A DNA stretch of 5,893 nt from Hyphomicrobiaceae bacterium (GTDB taxonomy: Bacteria; Pseudomonadota; Alphaproteobacteria; Rhizobiales; Hyphomicrobiaceae): positions 1 through 5,893 of the forward strand of contig JANYHP010000589.1 in NCBI GenBank assembly GCA_025359005.1, in the 5' to 3' direction. Position numbers and translations under genes: made by a program. Numbering within the stretch: the first letter of the stretch is position 1; each line of letters starts with the position of its first letter. The notes under the pieces are model-generated. The model had not been told where the DNA came from. It did no database searches and worked only from the letters and a program-made list of their open reading frames with translations. Shown here piece by piece: positions 1-5,428 of this stretch.

Positions 1-659
1 GCTGCCACGCCGACATCGAGGCGCACCTGCGCTCGATTGTGGCTGCCGGCGTGGTGCCGCTTTGTGTCGGCGGCGACCACTCCATCTCGTATGCGATCCT
101 GCGCGCGCTCGGCGCCGGGCGGCCCGTCGGCATGGTGCATATCGATGCCCACTGCGACACTTCCGGCATCTACGAAGGCACCAAGTTCCATCATGGCGGC
201 CCCTTCCGGCAGGCGGTTCTCGACGGCGTGCTCGATCCCGAGCGCACCATCCAGATCGGCATCCGCGGCGGCGCCGACTACCTGTGGGAATTCTCCGCCG
301 ACAGCGGCATGACAGTGCTGCACGCCGAACAGGCCGTCGCCCTCGGCATGGCGGCCGTGGCAGCGAAGGCGCGCGCTGTCGTGGGCGATGGCCCGGTTTA
401 TATTTCGTTCGATATCGACAGCGTCGATCCGGGCTTCGCGCCCGGCACCGGCACACCCGAGGTCGGCGGCCTCAGCCCGCGCGAAGTGCTGCAGCTGTTG
501 CGGGCCTTGTCGGGGCTCGACGTGATCGGCGCCGACGTCGTCGAGGTGGCACCGCAGTACGATGCCACGACCAACACAGCACAAGTCGCGGCCCAGGTGC
601 TGTTCACTGAACTGTGCCTCGTCGCGACGGCGCTCGCCAAGCGGACTGCGCGCGCATGA
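1..659 (+). CDS. Agmatinase/arginase-family ureohydrolase, 5' truncated by window edge
   Basis: Hydrolyses a guanidino group to urea plus an amine. Agmatine to putrescine is the commonest activity in this subgroup, with guanidinobutyrate or guanidinopropionate as alternatives. The reading frame is open to the left edge (first full codon at position 3), so the GTG at 39 is internal; 218 residues are visible and roughly 100-130 are missing. All six manganese ligands of the family are present: His of GGDHS (69-83), Asp/His/Asp of DAHCD (144-158) and the two Asp of SFDIDSVDP (405-431). GTGTPEVGG and the ADVVEVAPQYD motif with its conserved Glu follow, also as in agmatinases. The HHGGPFR and IQIGIRG stretches fit the agmatinase/guanidinobutyrase branch better than true arginase. 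The enzyme should be cytoplasmic. Its TGA overlaps the ATG of the next gene. The exact substrate cannot be set from the visible part. Confidence 0.93.
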   Translation, partial: CHADIEAHLRSIVAAGVVPLCVGGDHSISYAILRALGAGRPVGMVHIDAHCDTSGIYEGTKFHHGGPFRQAVLDGVLDPERTIQIGIRGGADYLWEFSADSGMTVLHAEQAVALGMAAVAAKARAVVGDGPVYISFDIDSVDPGFAPGTGTPEVGGLSPREVLQLLRALSGLDVIGADVVEVAPQYDATTNTAQVAAQVLFTELCLVATALAKRTARA

Positions 660-1120
660 CCTATCGGGGTGGGGCGACGCTGGCGTGGCAATCGGACTAT
701 GGCCAGTTCTACGTGGTTGACGGAGAAGACCCGCGCTTCGACGCGCCGGAGGTGATCACGCCGCTGATGCAGAGCAGGCGCTGGCACCGCATGGCGACGG
801 GGGTGGTCGTCTACACCAACGATTCGTTGCAACAACTTCTCGACATTCGCATCTTCGGCAGCGAACACGCGGCCGATCCGACCGAGTGGCGCAGCGGCCG
901 AGCCTGGACGCAGACGGAACAGGCGGTCGCGTCGTTTCCATCGCGCCGCTTTACACTCTCCAGCCCGTCGAAGGCCAGCACGGAAAGTTATGGGCCGAGC
1001 TTTCGGGTGGATGCCGCGACGATGATCGTGCGCATCCAATGGATGGAGTTTCAGGGCAGCCGCGACGACAGCGTGCCGGTGGTGCCGGATGTCATCCGGC
1101 TCGACCTGTGGCCGGGTTGA
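656..1120 (+). CDS. Conserved-looking hypothetical protein, 154 aa, translationally coupled to the ureohydrolase
   Basis: I do not recognise the family. The frame is open from a GTG at 614, but the ATG at 656 forms an ATGA overlap with the ureohydrolase stop, so I choose 656. This implies coupled translation within one operon. The protein has no signal peptide, no membrane segment and no Cys cluster. It looks like a small, soluble, beta-rich protein: alternating hydrophobic stretches occur near residues 7-20 (WQSDYGQFYVVD), 47-62 and 113-131 (around MIVRIQWMEF), and the C-terminus ends VIRLDLWPG. The opening YxQFxVxD pattern gives a loose impression of small ComJ-like proteins, but I would not assign it on that. 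Coupling to a guanidino hydrolase suggests an accessory or regulatory role in the same metabolism, which is inference only. The gene ends 6 bp before the stop of the convergent neighbour. Confidence 0.72.
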   Translation: MTYRGGATLAWQSDYGQFYVVDGEDPRFDAPEVITPLMQSRRWHRMATGVVVYTNDSLQQLLDIRIFGSEHAADPTEWRSGRAWTQTEQAVASFPSRRFTLSSPSKASTESYGPSFRVDAATMIVRIQWMEFQGSRDDSVPVVPDVIRLDLWPG

Positions 1121-1126
1121 GACGGC

Positions 1127-1864
1127 TCACAGCTTCGCCGGGATCAGCTTGAGGGTGTCGGGCGACAGCAGCGTCCTGGTCTGGGGATCCATCACGTAGA
1201 TGCCGAGGCGCAGCGCGTCGAGTTCGTTCAGCAGCGTGACGGTGGCGGCGGGCGACGACAGGAACAACGTCAGGAACTCGGGATCGGCCTTGATCTCGGC
1301 GAGGAAGGCGTTGGCGGAGCGCACCATCTCCTGGCCGAAGGCGGTGGCTTTGTTGATGTCGTCGGCGGTGTAGGCGCGCTGCTGCAAGCCCGCGATGTGG
1401 CCCTGATGGAACCCGATGCGGGCGCCCTTCATCATGATGCGCGAGGGCTGGCCGCTGGTGAGGTCGCGACCACCGAGGAACATGAAGGTGCACGAGCTGT
1501 GGCAGCCTTTGCCCTGGATGGCGACGGTGGTGATGCGAGCGGAATGGATGAAGCGGCCGACGGCGAAGCCTTCGTTGAGATTGCCGCCGGGCGATTCGAG
1601 CATCAGCACGATGCGTTTGCCGGCCGGCACCTTTTCGACCTGCTTGTGCAGGCGCTCGAGGTCACCTTGGACGACCGGGCCGCTGTAGAGAAGGGTTGCG
1701 GTGGCGGCGTCCCCGGTCTCGATCGGCTCGACGGTGGCGGCGGTGGCGGGCGCCACGAAAGCGGCGATGGAGAGCGCTGCGGCGGAGGCCAGCGTGACGG
1801 CGCGGCGGCGGAAGGTGGCGGAGGCCAGGACGTATTCCTTCAACATGACGTATTCGTTCAACAT
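1127..1864 (-). CDS. Exported ClpP-like serine-protease-fold protein (COG3904-type periplasmic protein)
   Basis: A 245-residue protein of the ClpP/crotonase-like superfamily, in the group of predicted periplasmic ClpP-like proteins. An Arg-rich n-region (FRRR, residues 18-21) and an Ala-rich hydrophobic core end in a likely signal-peptidase site after ATA (about residue 42), so it should act in the periplasm. Visible landmarks are the ClpP-type loop SPGGN (91-95), the nucleophile region GCHSSCTF (120-127; candidate Ser123 aligned with the SAC motif of relatives) and the candidate His153 in GFHQGH. Peptidase activity is inferred from the fold and this Ser/His pair. Start choice: the ATG at 1864 has AAGGA seven bases upstream. 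The frame is also open to an ATG at 1921 that overlaps the TPR gene stop by ATGA but has no ribosome-binding site, and to an ATG at 1846. The gene is second in a bicistron with the TPR gene. Confidence 0.8.
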   Translation of the reverse strand: MLNEYVMLKEYVLASATFRRRAVTLASAAALSIAAFVAPATAATVEPIETGDAATATLLYSGPVVQGDLERLHKQVEKVPAGKRIVLMLESPGGNLNEGFAVGRFIHSARITTVAIQGKGCHSSCTFMFLGGRDLTSGQPSRIMMKGARIGFHQGHIAGLQQRAYTADDINKATAFGQEMVRSANAFLAEIKADPEFLTLFLSSPAATVTLLNELDALRLGIYVMDPQTRTLLSPDTLKLIPAKL

Positions 1865-1876
1865 GACGTGTTCCTT
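1829..1876 (-). repeat. 18-bp tandem repeat covering the start of the ClpP-like gene (about 2.7 copies)
   Basis: Two nearly identical 18-bp units lie at 1829-1846 and 1847-1864, one mismatch apart, with a partial third unit at 1865-1876. On the minus strand each full unit reads ATG-TTG-AA(C/G)-GAA-TAC-GTC and encodes MLNEYV or MLKEYV; the partial unit encodes the preceding KEHV. The unit contains an AAGGA-like ribosome-binding site and ends just before an ATG, so tandem duplication multiplied the initiation region. The outer unit keeps AAGGA plus ATG, the middle one has a changed site (AACGA) plus ATG, and the inner one has AAGGA followed by CTG. Confidence 0.85.
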
Positions 1877-1917
1877 CGGGAAACGAGGTCTTCTTGGATT
1901 TGTTGGGCTTGGGTGGA

Positions 1918-3420
1918 TCATAATTTGCTGGCGACGCTGCGCGGCAACTGCGAGACGGCACGGGCGCTGAGCAACGTCTGCAGGCCGATGCGGGCGGCAT
2001 CGCTTGCCGGGTCGAGGCTAAGGGCTTCGCGGAAATTGCTCTCGGCCGCCTCGGCCAGGCCGCGGCTCATGTTGATATGGCCACGGACGGCGAAGATCTC
2101 GGCGTAGCGCGGGCTCAAGTGGTAGGCGGCGGCAAGATCGGCTTCGGCGGCCGGGAACTGGCCGAGCTTGGCGAGCGCCACGGCGCGGCGGACGAGCAGC
2201 GCGTTGCCGTTCGGGTTCAGACGCAGGCCGGCGGTGAACTCCGCGACCGCCTCCTGCGCGCGGCCGGTCGAGAGAAAGACCAGTCCACGCAAGAACGACG
2301 CGCCGACCAACACCGGATCGAGCCGTTGCGCTTCGCCGGCATCCGCCAGCGCCGGTTCGTACTGGCTGAGATTCAGCCGGGCGAGGCCGCGGTAGAAGTA
2401 GCCGACGGCGACCCGCGGCGCCAAGGTGATGAACTGGCTGAGGTCGGCATCGGCACGCTGGTAGTCGCCGCTGTCGAGCAGCACGCGGCCGCGGATCTGG
2501 TAGGGCTCGGCCATGGCGGGGTTGGCCTTGATGAGCTGCTCGGCCAACTGGTAGGCGCCGGTGAGATCGCGTCGGTTGTAGCGGTCCCAGGCGTCCTTGA
2601 GAGATGCTGCCGCCTGCTCGGTGCCGACAACGGCGGGCGCGGCGGTTTGAGGTGCGGCCACGACGGCCGGGCGCGGCTGTTGCGGTGCTGCTGGGGCGAC
2701 GGTTGCGCCACCCGCTGCGAGTTCGGCGGCGGCGAGCTGGCGCTGGTTGCGGGCCGGCGCGTTGCCGGGCTGGACCGAGAGGATGCGATCGAAGTCAACC
2801 AAGGCCTGGGCAAAGGCGCGCTTCTGGAGGAACAGGCTGCCGCGCTCCTGCAGGGCGAACAGGTTGTTGGCGCTGACCACCAGGGCCGAGTTGAGGTCGG
2901 CGAGCGCCAGGTCGTACTGGCTCTGCATGCGGTACATGCGGCCGCGGGCGGCAAAGCCTTCCGAATAGGCCGGGTTGAGCGCCAGCGCCTTATCCAGGTC
3001 GGCCTTCGCCTCGGCGTAGCGGCTCAGATTGGTGAGAGCGGCGCCACGCAAGCGCAAGGCGTAGGTGTAGTTCGGGTTGATCTTGAGCGACGCGTTGAGG
3101 TCGGCGACAGCTGCCGGATTGTCGCTCCCGACAATGTGCATGCGGCCGCGCACGGCGAGCGCGTAGGCGCTGCGCGGGTCCAGTTGAAGGGCCTGGCGCA
3201 GATCGGCCACCACAAGGTTGACCTGGTTGCGGGACAGGTAGGCATCGGCTCGGCTGGCGAGCGCGATGACCTGCTCGGCGCGGGCGACGCCCTGCTGGAG
3301 CAGTTGCGTGCAGCCGTTGACCTTGAGGTCGACGTCGCCGGACTTGCAGTCGGCGCCGGCGTCGGCACATGCTGCAACGCTCGAGAGGAGCACGGCTGCG
3401 AGGGCGGTTGCGATACGCAT
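1918..3420 (-). CDS. Exported TPR-repeat protein, possible lipoprotein, 500 aa
   Basis: A tetratricopeptide-repeat protein, presumably a protein-protein interaction scaffold in the cell envelope. Residues 1-21 form a signal peptide. VAAC at 15-18 fits a relaxed lipobox, while ADA-G at 19-22 would also suit signal peptidase I, so lipidation is uncertain. A short domain with Cys25 and Cys37 (CKSGDVDLKVNGC) follows, a pattern common at the N-terminus of alphaproteobacterial TPR proteins and possibly a disulfide. About five 34-residue TPRs span 49-218, each ending in a variant of LDP or NP. A Pro/Ala-rich linker covers about 219-270, and about six further TPRs span 271-471. The start ATG at 3420 has GGAG seven bases upstream. 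The stop overlaps an in-frame ATG of the ClpP-like gene frame, so the two are probably co-transcribed. The partner or ligand cannot be told from sequence. Confidence 0.88.
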   Translation of the reverse strand: MRIATALAAVLLSSVAACADAGADCKSGDVDLKVNGCTQLLQQGVARAEQVIALASRADAYLSRNQVNLVVADLRQALQLDPRSAYALAVRGRMHIVGSDNPAAVADLNASLKINPNYTYALRLRGAALTNLSRYAEAKADLDKALALNPAYSEGFAARGRMYRMQSQYDLALADLNSALVVSANNLFALQERGSLFLQKRAFAQALVDFDRILSVQPGNAPARNQRQLAAAELAAGGATVAPAAPQQPRPAVVAAPQTAAPAVVGTEQAAASLKDAWDRYNRRDLTGAYQLAEQLIKANPAMAEPYQIRGRVLLDSGDYQRADADLSQFITLAPRVAVGYFYRGLARLNLSQYEPALADAGEAQRLDPVLVGASFLRGLVFLSTGRAQEAVAEFTAGLRLNPNGNALLVRRAVALAKLGQFPAAEADLAAAYHLSPRYAEIFAVRGHINMSRGLAEAAESNFREALSLDPASDAARIGLQTLLSARAVSQLPRSVASKL

Positions 3421-3539
3421 GGGAGAACTCCGACCGGTGAGGCTTGCGGACGAGGTCCGCGACGCGTTGGGGTGTCTGCTTGCTCTGGAGCTACAGTTGC
3501 GCCTTGTGCAGCCCTTCGCTGTCCCGCGTGGAACACGGA

Positions 3540-3568
3540 ATGAAATCTCTGTATTTTGACTGTTTCAA
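3540..3568 (-). promoter_or_regulatory. Weak candidate promoter for the TPR gene
   Basis: Reading the minus strand, TTGAAA (3568-3563) is followed after 17 bases by TTTCAT (3545-3540). The first matches the sigma-70 -35 consensus in five of six bases and the second matches the -10 in four of six. It lies about 120 bp upstream of the TPR start, in the AT-richest part of the divergent spacer. This is pattern matching only, and alphaproteobacterial promoters are often divergent from the consensus. Confidence 0.25.
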
Positions 3569-3586
3569 CGGGCTTCATCGCAAGAT

Positions 3587-3603
3587 CGTTATAAGCTATA
3601 ACG
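3587..3603. promoter_or_regulatory. 17-bp inverted repeat, candidate operator
   Basis: The sequence is CGTTATA, AGC, TATAACG: perfect 7-bp arms around a 3-bp centre. It lies between the divergent TPR and solute-binding-protein genes, 46 bp before the GTG of the latter. Both arms contain -10-like hexamers (TATAAG at 3590-3595, TATAAC at 3597-3602), so a dimeric repressor bound here could cover the promoter of the solute-binding gene. No good -35 is found at 16-18 bp from either hexamer, so the promoter itself is unproven. The regulator is unknown. Confidence 0.45.
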
Positions 3604-3634
3604 GTTTCGAGCCGCCGTGAGTGCGGCCATCATC

Positions 3635-3641
3635 GAGGAGG
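3635..3641 (+). promoter_or_regulatory. Strong ribosome-binding site that sets the solute-binding-protein start
   Basis: GAGGAGG followed by eight bases (mostly A) and GTG at 3650. This strong match to the anti-Shine-Dalgarno sequence shows that translation starts at 3650, although the frame is open from a GTG at 3617. The stretch between 3617 and 3650 therefore belongs to the leader. Confidence 0.85.
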
Positions 3642-3649
3642 AAAAAAAC

Positions 3650-4813
3650 GTGACCTATCATCGATTGACACGGCGGACGGCCCTGGCCGGCCTCACCCTG
3701 GCGGCGAGTGCACTCGCCGCGGCGGCGGTCGCGTCTGCGCAAGACATCAAGATCGGCGTTTCAGTGGCGCTGACCGGCCCGGCCGCGGCGCTCGGCGGCC
3801 CGATCAAAAACATGTTGTTGATCGCATCGGACAAAATTGCCGGGGTGCCGGTGAAATACGTGCTGCTCGACGACGCGGCCGATCCGACGACGGCGACGAC
3901 CAACGCGCGACGCTTCGTGACCGAGGACAAGGCGGACGCGATCTTCGGGTCGTCGAACACGCCGGCTGTGCTGGCAATATCGGCGGTAGCCAACGAGGCG
4001 GGCGTGCCGCACTTCGGCATGGGACCGATCCCGATTTCGCCGGCCAATGAGAAGTGGACCGTGATCATACCGCAGCCGGTCGGGCTGATGGCCAAGGCGC
4101 TGTTCGATCACATGGTGGCGAACAAGGTCAAAACGGTGGGCATCGTCGGGTTCGCCGATAGCTGGGGCGACCTTTGGGTGAAGGCGTTCAAGGATATTGC
4201 CGAACCGATGGGCTTGAAGATGGTGGCCGACGAGCGTTATGCGCGCGCGGATACCTCCGTTGCGGGGCAGGCGCTGAAACTGGTGGCCGCCAAGCCCGAC
4301 GCGGTGCTGGTGGCAGGCTCGGGCACCGGGGCTGCACTGCCGCAGGTGGCGCTGAAGGAGCGCGGCTTCACGGGGCCGATCTATCAGACGCACGGCGCGG
4401 TGACGAAAGACTTCATCCGCATTGCAGGTGCTGCGGCCGAAGGCGTCATCATGGCGTCCGGTCCGGCGATCGTGCCGGAAGGCCAGGCGGACGGCGCGCT
4501 GACCAAAGCGCCGGGCCTCGAATACGTGACAGCCTATGAGACCAAGTACGGCAAGGATACGCGCACCCAGTTTGCCGCGCATTTCTTCGATGCGGTCAAG
4601 ATCATGGAGCGGATCGTGCCCGTCGCCATGAAGACGGCAAAGCCCGGCACGCCCGAATTCCGCGAGGCGCTGCGCGGCGCGCTGCTCACGGAAAAGGACA
4701 TCGCGGCGGCGCAAGGCGTTTACAATTTCACCGAAAAGGATCGCTACGGCGTCGACAATCGCGCCCGCGTGCTGCTGACCGTGAAGGGCGGCAACTTCGA
4801 GGTGATCAAGTAG
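3650..4813 (+). CDS. ABC transporter substrate-binding protein, branched-chain amino acid/aromatic type (periplasmic binding protein family 6)
   Basis: Binds a small ligand in the periplasm and delivers it to an ABC importer. The GTG start at 3650 gives 387 aa, normal for the LivK-like family. The signal peptide covers residues 1-30: TRRTALAGLTL resembles a twin-arginine motif, followed by an Ala-rich core and a probable cleavage at ASA-QD. The mature start DIKIGVSVALTGPAAALGGP is the family's first beta strand and ligand loop. Next come LLDDAADPTTATTNARRFV (72-90), the hinge/lobe element VGIVGFADSWG (163-173), DAVLVAGSGTGAALP (217-231) and the C-terminal lobe ending in VKGGNFEVIK. Ligand identity cannot be read from this; relatives take branched-chain amino acids, amides or aromatic acids. 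No permease or ATPase gene is adjacent: upstream is divergent and downstream is non-coding, so it probably serves a transporter encoded elsewhere. Confidence 0.92.
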   Translation: MTYHRLTRRTALAGLTLAASALAAAAVASAQDIKIGVSVALTGPAAALGGPIKNMLLIASDKIAGVPVKYVLLDDAADPTTATTNARRFVTEDKADAIFGSSNTPAVLAISAVANEAGVPHFGMGPIPISPANEKWTVIIPQPVGLMAKALFDHMVANKVKTVGIVGFADSWGDLWVKAFKDIAEPMGLKMVADERYARADTSVAGQALKLVAAKPDAVLVAGSGTGAALPQVALKERGFTGPIYQTHGAVTKDFIRIAGAAAEGVIMASGPAIVPEGQADGALTKAPGLEYVTAYETKYGKDTRTQFAAHFFDAVKIMERIVPVAMKTAKPGTPEFREALRGALLTEKDIAAAQGVYNFTEKDRYGVDNRARVLLTVKGGNFEVIK

Positions 4814-4836
4814 ACGCTCCCCTCTCCTCTGCATTC

Positions 4837-4865
4837 TCCGCCGGTGGTGACGCGCCACCGGCGGA
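4837..4865 (+). terminator. Hairpin downstream of the solute-binding-protein gene, probable transcription end
   Basis: An 11-bp perfect GC-rich inverted repeat (TCCGCCGGTGG / CCACCGGCGGA) with a 7-base loop begins 23 bp after the stop codon. The following bases are not T-rich, so it is not a textbook intrinsic terminator. It could act as a Rho-assisted or bidirectional terminator, or as an mRNA 3' stabiliser. Confidence 0.55.
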
Positions 4866-4961
4866 TGTGCGCATCGGAAGCGGCGTTAAAAATCTGATAT
4901 ACCTGTATTTTACCGGGGCATTGTTAATTGCGCGCACGGCCACTGGCGAGCCCGCCAACCG

Positions 4962-4999
4962 ACTTTTTGTCTTTTGGGCGGGTGAGTGACCCAAAAAGT
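4962..4999. repeat. Inverted repeat with T-rich and A-rich arms
   Basis: ACTTTTTG (4962-4969) can pair with CAAAAAGT (4992-4999), and TTTTGGG (4972-4978) alternatively pairs with CCCAAAA (4990-4996). The two pairings exclude each other in part. It lies just left of the composite palindromic element and may be part of the same repeat landscape. Confidence 0.6.
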
Positions 5000-5021
5000 A
5001 TTTTCGCGCACGCAGCGCCAC

Positions 5022-5128
5022 TCTAGAGCATTTTCCACCAAAGTGGACACCGGTTTGGTGCAGAAAATGCGACAAACACAGGGCTAGAGCGCTTTCTTCG
5101 ATCGAAACCAAGTGGAAAGCGCTCTAGA
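5022..5128. repeat. Composite palindromic intergenic element (RIME/Bru-RS-like)
   Basis: A unit of about 107 bp is bounded by perfect 8-bp inverted termini, TCTAGAGC (5022-5029) and GCTCTAGA (5121-5128), and holds two large palindromes. The first pairs GCATTTTC plus CACCAAA (5028-5042) with TTTGGTG (5054-5060) and GAAAATGC (5063-5070) around the loop GTGGACACCGG. The second has perfect 13-bp arms, CTAGAGCGCTTTC (5084-5096) and GAAAGCGCTCTAG (5115-5127), with a self-complementary TTCGATCGAA inside. This two-palindrome design and the GAGCATTTTCC start resemble the intergenic mosaic elements known in Rhizobiales. The family name is from memory and not checked by alignment. It encodes nothing and has no transposase; such elements are thought to be mobilised in trans or to act as RNA structures. 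Confidence 0.75.
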
Positions 5129-5240
5129 CGCATTTTTGAGGCCCTCGGAGCGGTTGTTCTCGCCCTCGATGCCCTTCCACACCGGGAGCCGGCCCGCGCG
5201 CTTTTAAGCCGCCGCTGCCGCGTCCACCCCAAACGGGTTT

Positions 5241-5285
5241 CAAAAGGGCTCGCCCTTTTGCGGGTTCAAAGGGCAGCGCCCTTTG
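5241..5285. repeat. Two consecutive similar hairpins in direct-repeat context
   Basis: Hairpin 1 (5241-5260) is CAAAAGGGC, TC, GCCCTTTTG. Hairpin 2 (5267-5285) is CAAAGGGC, AGC, GCCCTTTG. Each is preceded by CGGGTT, so the two look like degenerate tandem copies of one unit. Both can form tight stem-loops on either strand. The CTTTGTCTTTC after the second is mildly T-rich, so a plus-strand termination role is possible. Confidence 0.65.
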
Positions 5286-5347
5286 TCTTTCTCGCGTCAT
5301 CCATCGCCAGCCACGAACTTGTCTCCGTAACCCCACCACAAACGACG

Positions 5348-5409
5348 ACGCCGGCGCGATCGTGTCGCACCGGCGTGGCGTCGGGGTCAGACTGATGGAT
5401 CCGACCCCG
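5348..5409 (-). terminator. Pair of hairpins just after rpsA, probable rpsA transcription end
   Basis: In the rpsA direction, the first stem is CGGGGTC / GACCCCG (5409-5403 with 5388-5382, 14-base loop), starting 20 bp after the stop. The second is ACGCCGG / CCGGCGT plus an inner GCGA/TCGC (5376-5348, one mismatch, 5-base loop). The second is followed by CGTCGTTTGT, a weak T-run. No full U-tract is present, so termination is likely but not textbook. Confidence 0.5.
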
Positions 5410-5428
5410 TATTGCACTCCTATCCGAC

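Larger units (their letters stand above)
4814..5428. other. 615-bp intergenic region without a credible gene, rich in hairpins and repeats
   Basis: This gap separates the convergent solute-binding-protein and rpsA genes. Short frames exist on the minus strand, but they run through inverted repeats and have no ribosome-binding site or recognisable protein, so I call no gene. Its contents in order are: the hairpin at 4837-4865; an AT-rich stretch at 4885-4930 without a clear promoter; an inverted repeat at 4962-4999; a composite palindromic element at 5022-5128; GC-rich unassigned sequence at 5129-5230; twin hairpins at 5241-5285; unassigned sequence to 5347; and two hairpins at 5348-5409 next to the rpsA stop. 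Confidence 0.8.

Noticed and set aside
398..1039. 213-codon minus-strand frame opposite the ureohydrolase and its neighbour
   Set aside because: It lies antisense to conserved metal-binding motifs and straddles two coupled genes; the Arg-rich composition marks it as a shadow.
1829..1876. Possible CRISPR-like array
   Set aside because: The 18-bp units are directly adjacent without spacers, lie inside a reading frame and keep its phase, so it is a coding tandem repeat.
1397..2107. 236-codon plus-strand frame across the ClpP-like gene and the TPR gene end
   Set aside because: It spans two well-supported minus-strand genes and their junction, and its Gly/Ala-rich translation has no recognisable domain.
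2077..3543. Long open frame of 488 codons on the plus strand, antisense to the TPR gene
   Set aside because: It mirrors the codon structure of the TPR gene in GC-rich DNA, gives a Gly/Arg/Val-rich sequence with no domain, and the minus-strand frame has a signal peptide, a ribosome-binding site and regular 34-residue repeats.
3556..3584. TTGACT as -35 box of a promoter for the solute-binding protein
   Set aside because: The hexamer 17 bp downstream is CGCAAG, not a -10 box, and the TATAAG further on is 28 bp away, too far for a sigma-70 promoter.
3761..4858. 365-codon open frame on the minus strand, antisense to the solute-binding protein
   Set aside because: The His/Arg-rich translation is typical of a GC-rich shadow frame, and its start lies inside the hairpin at 4837-4865. 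The plus-strand protein is a clear family member.
5022..5128. Insertion sequence or transposon
   Set aside because: It has inverted ends but only about 107 bp, no transposase and no obvious flanking target duplication, so I describe it as a non-coding palindromic element.
4806..5417. Three short minus-strand frames (about 69-101 codons) in the intergenic gap
   Set aside because: They run through palindromes and repeats, overlap one another, lack ribosome-binding sites and show low-complexity Arg/Gly-rich translations.
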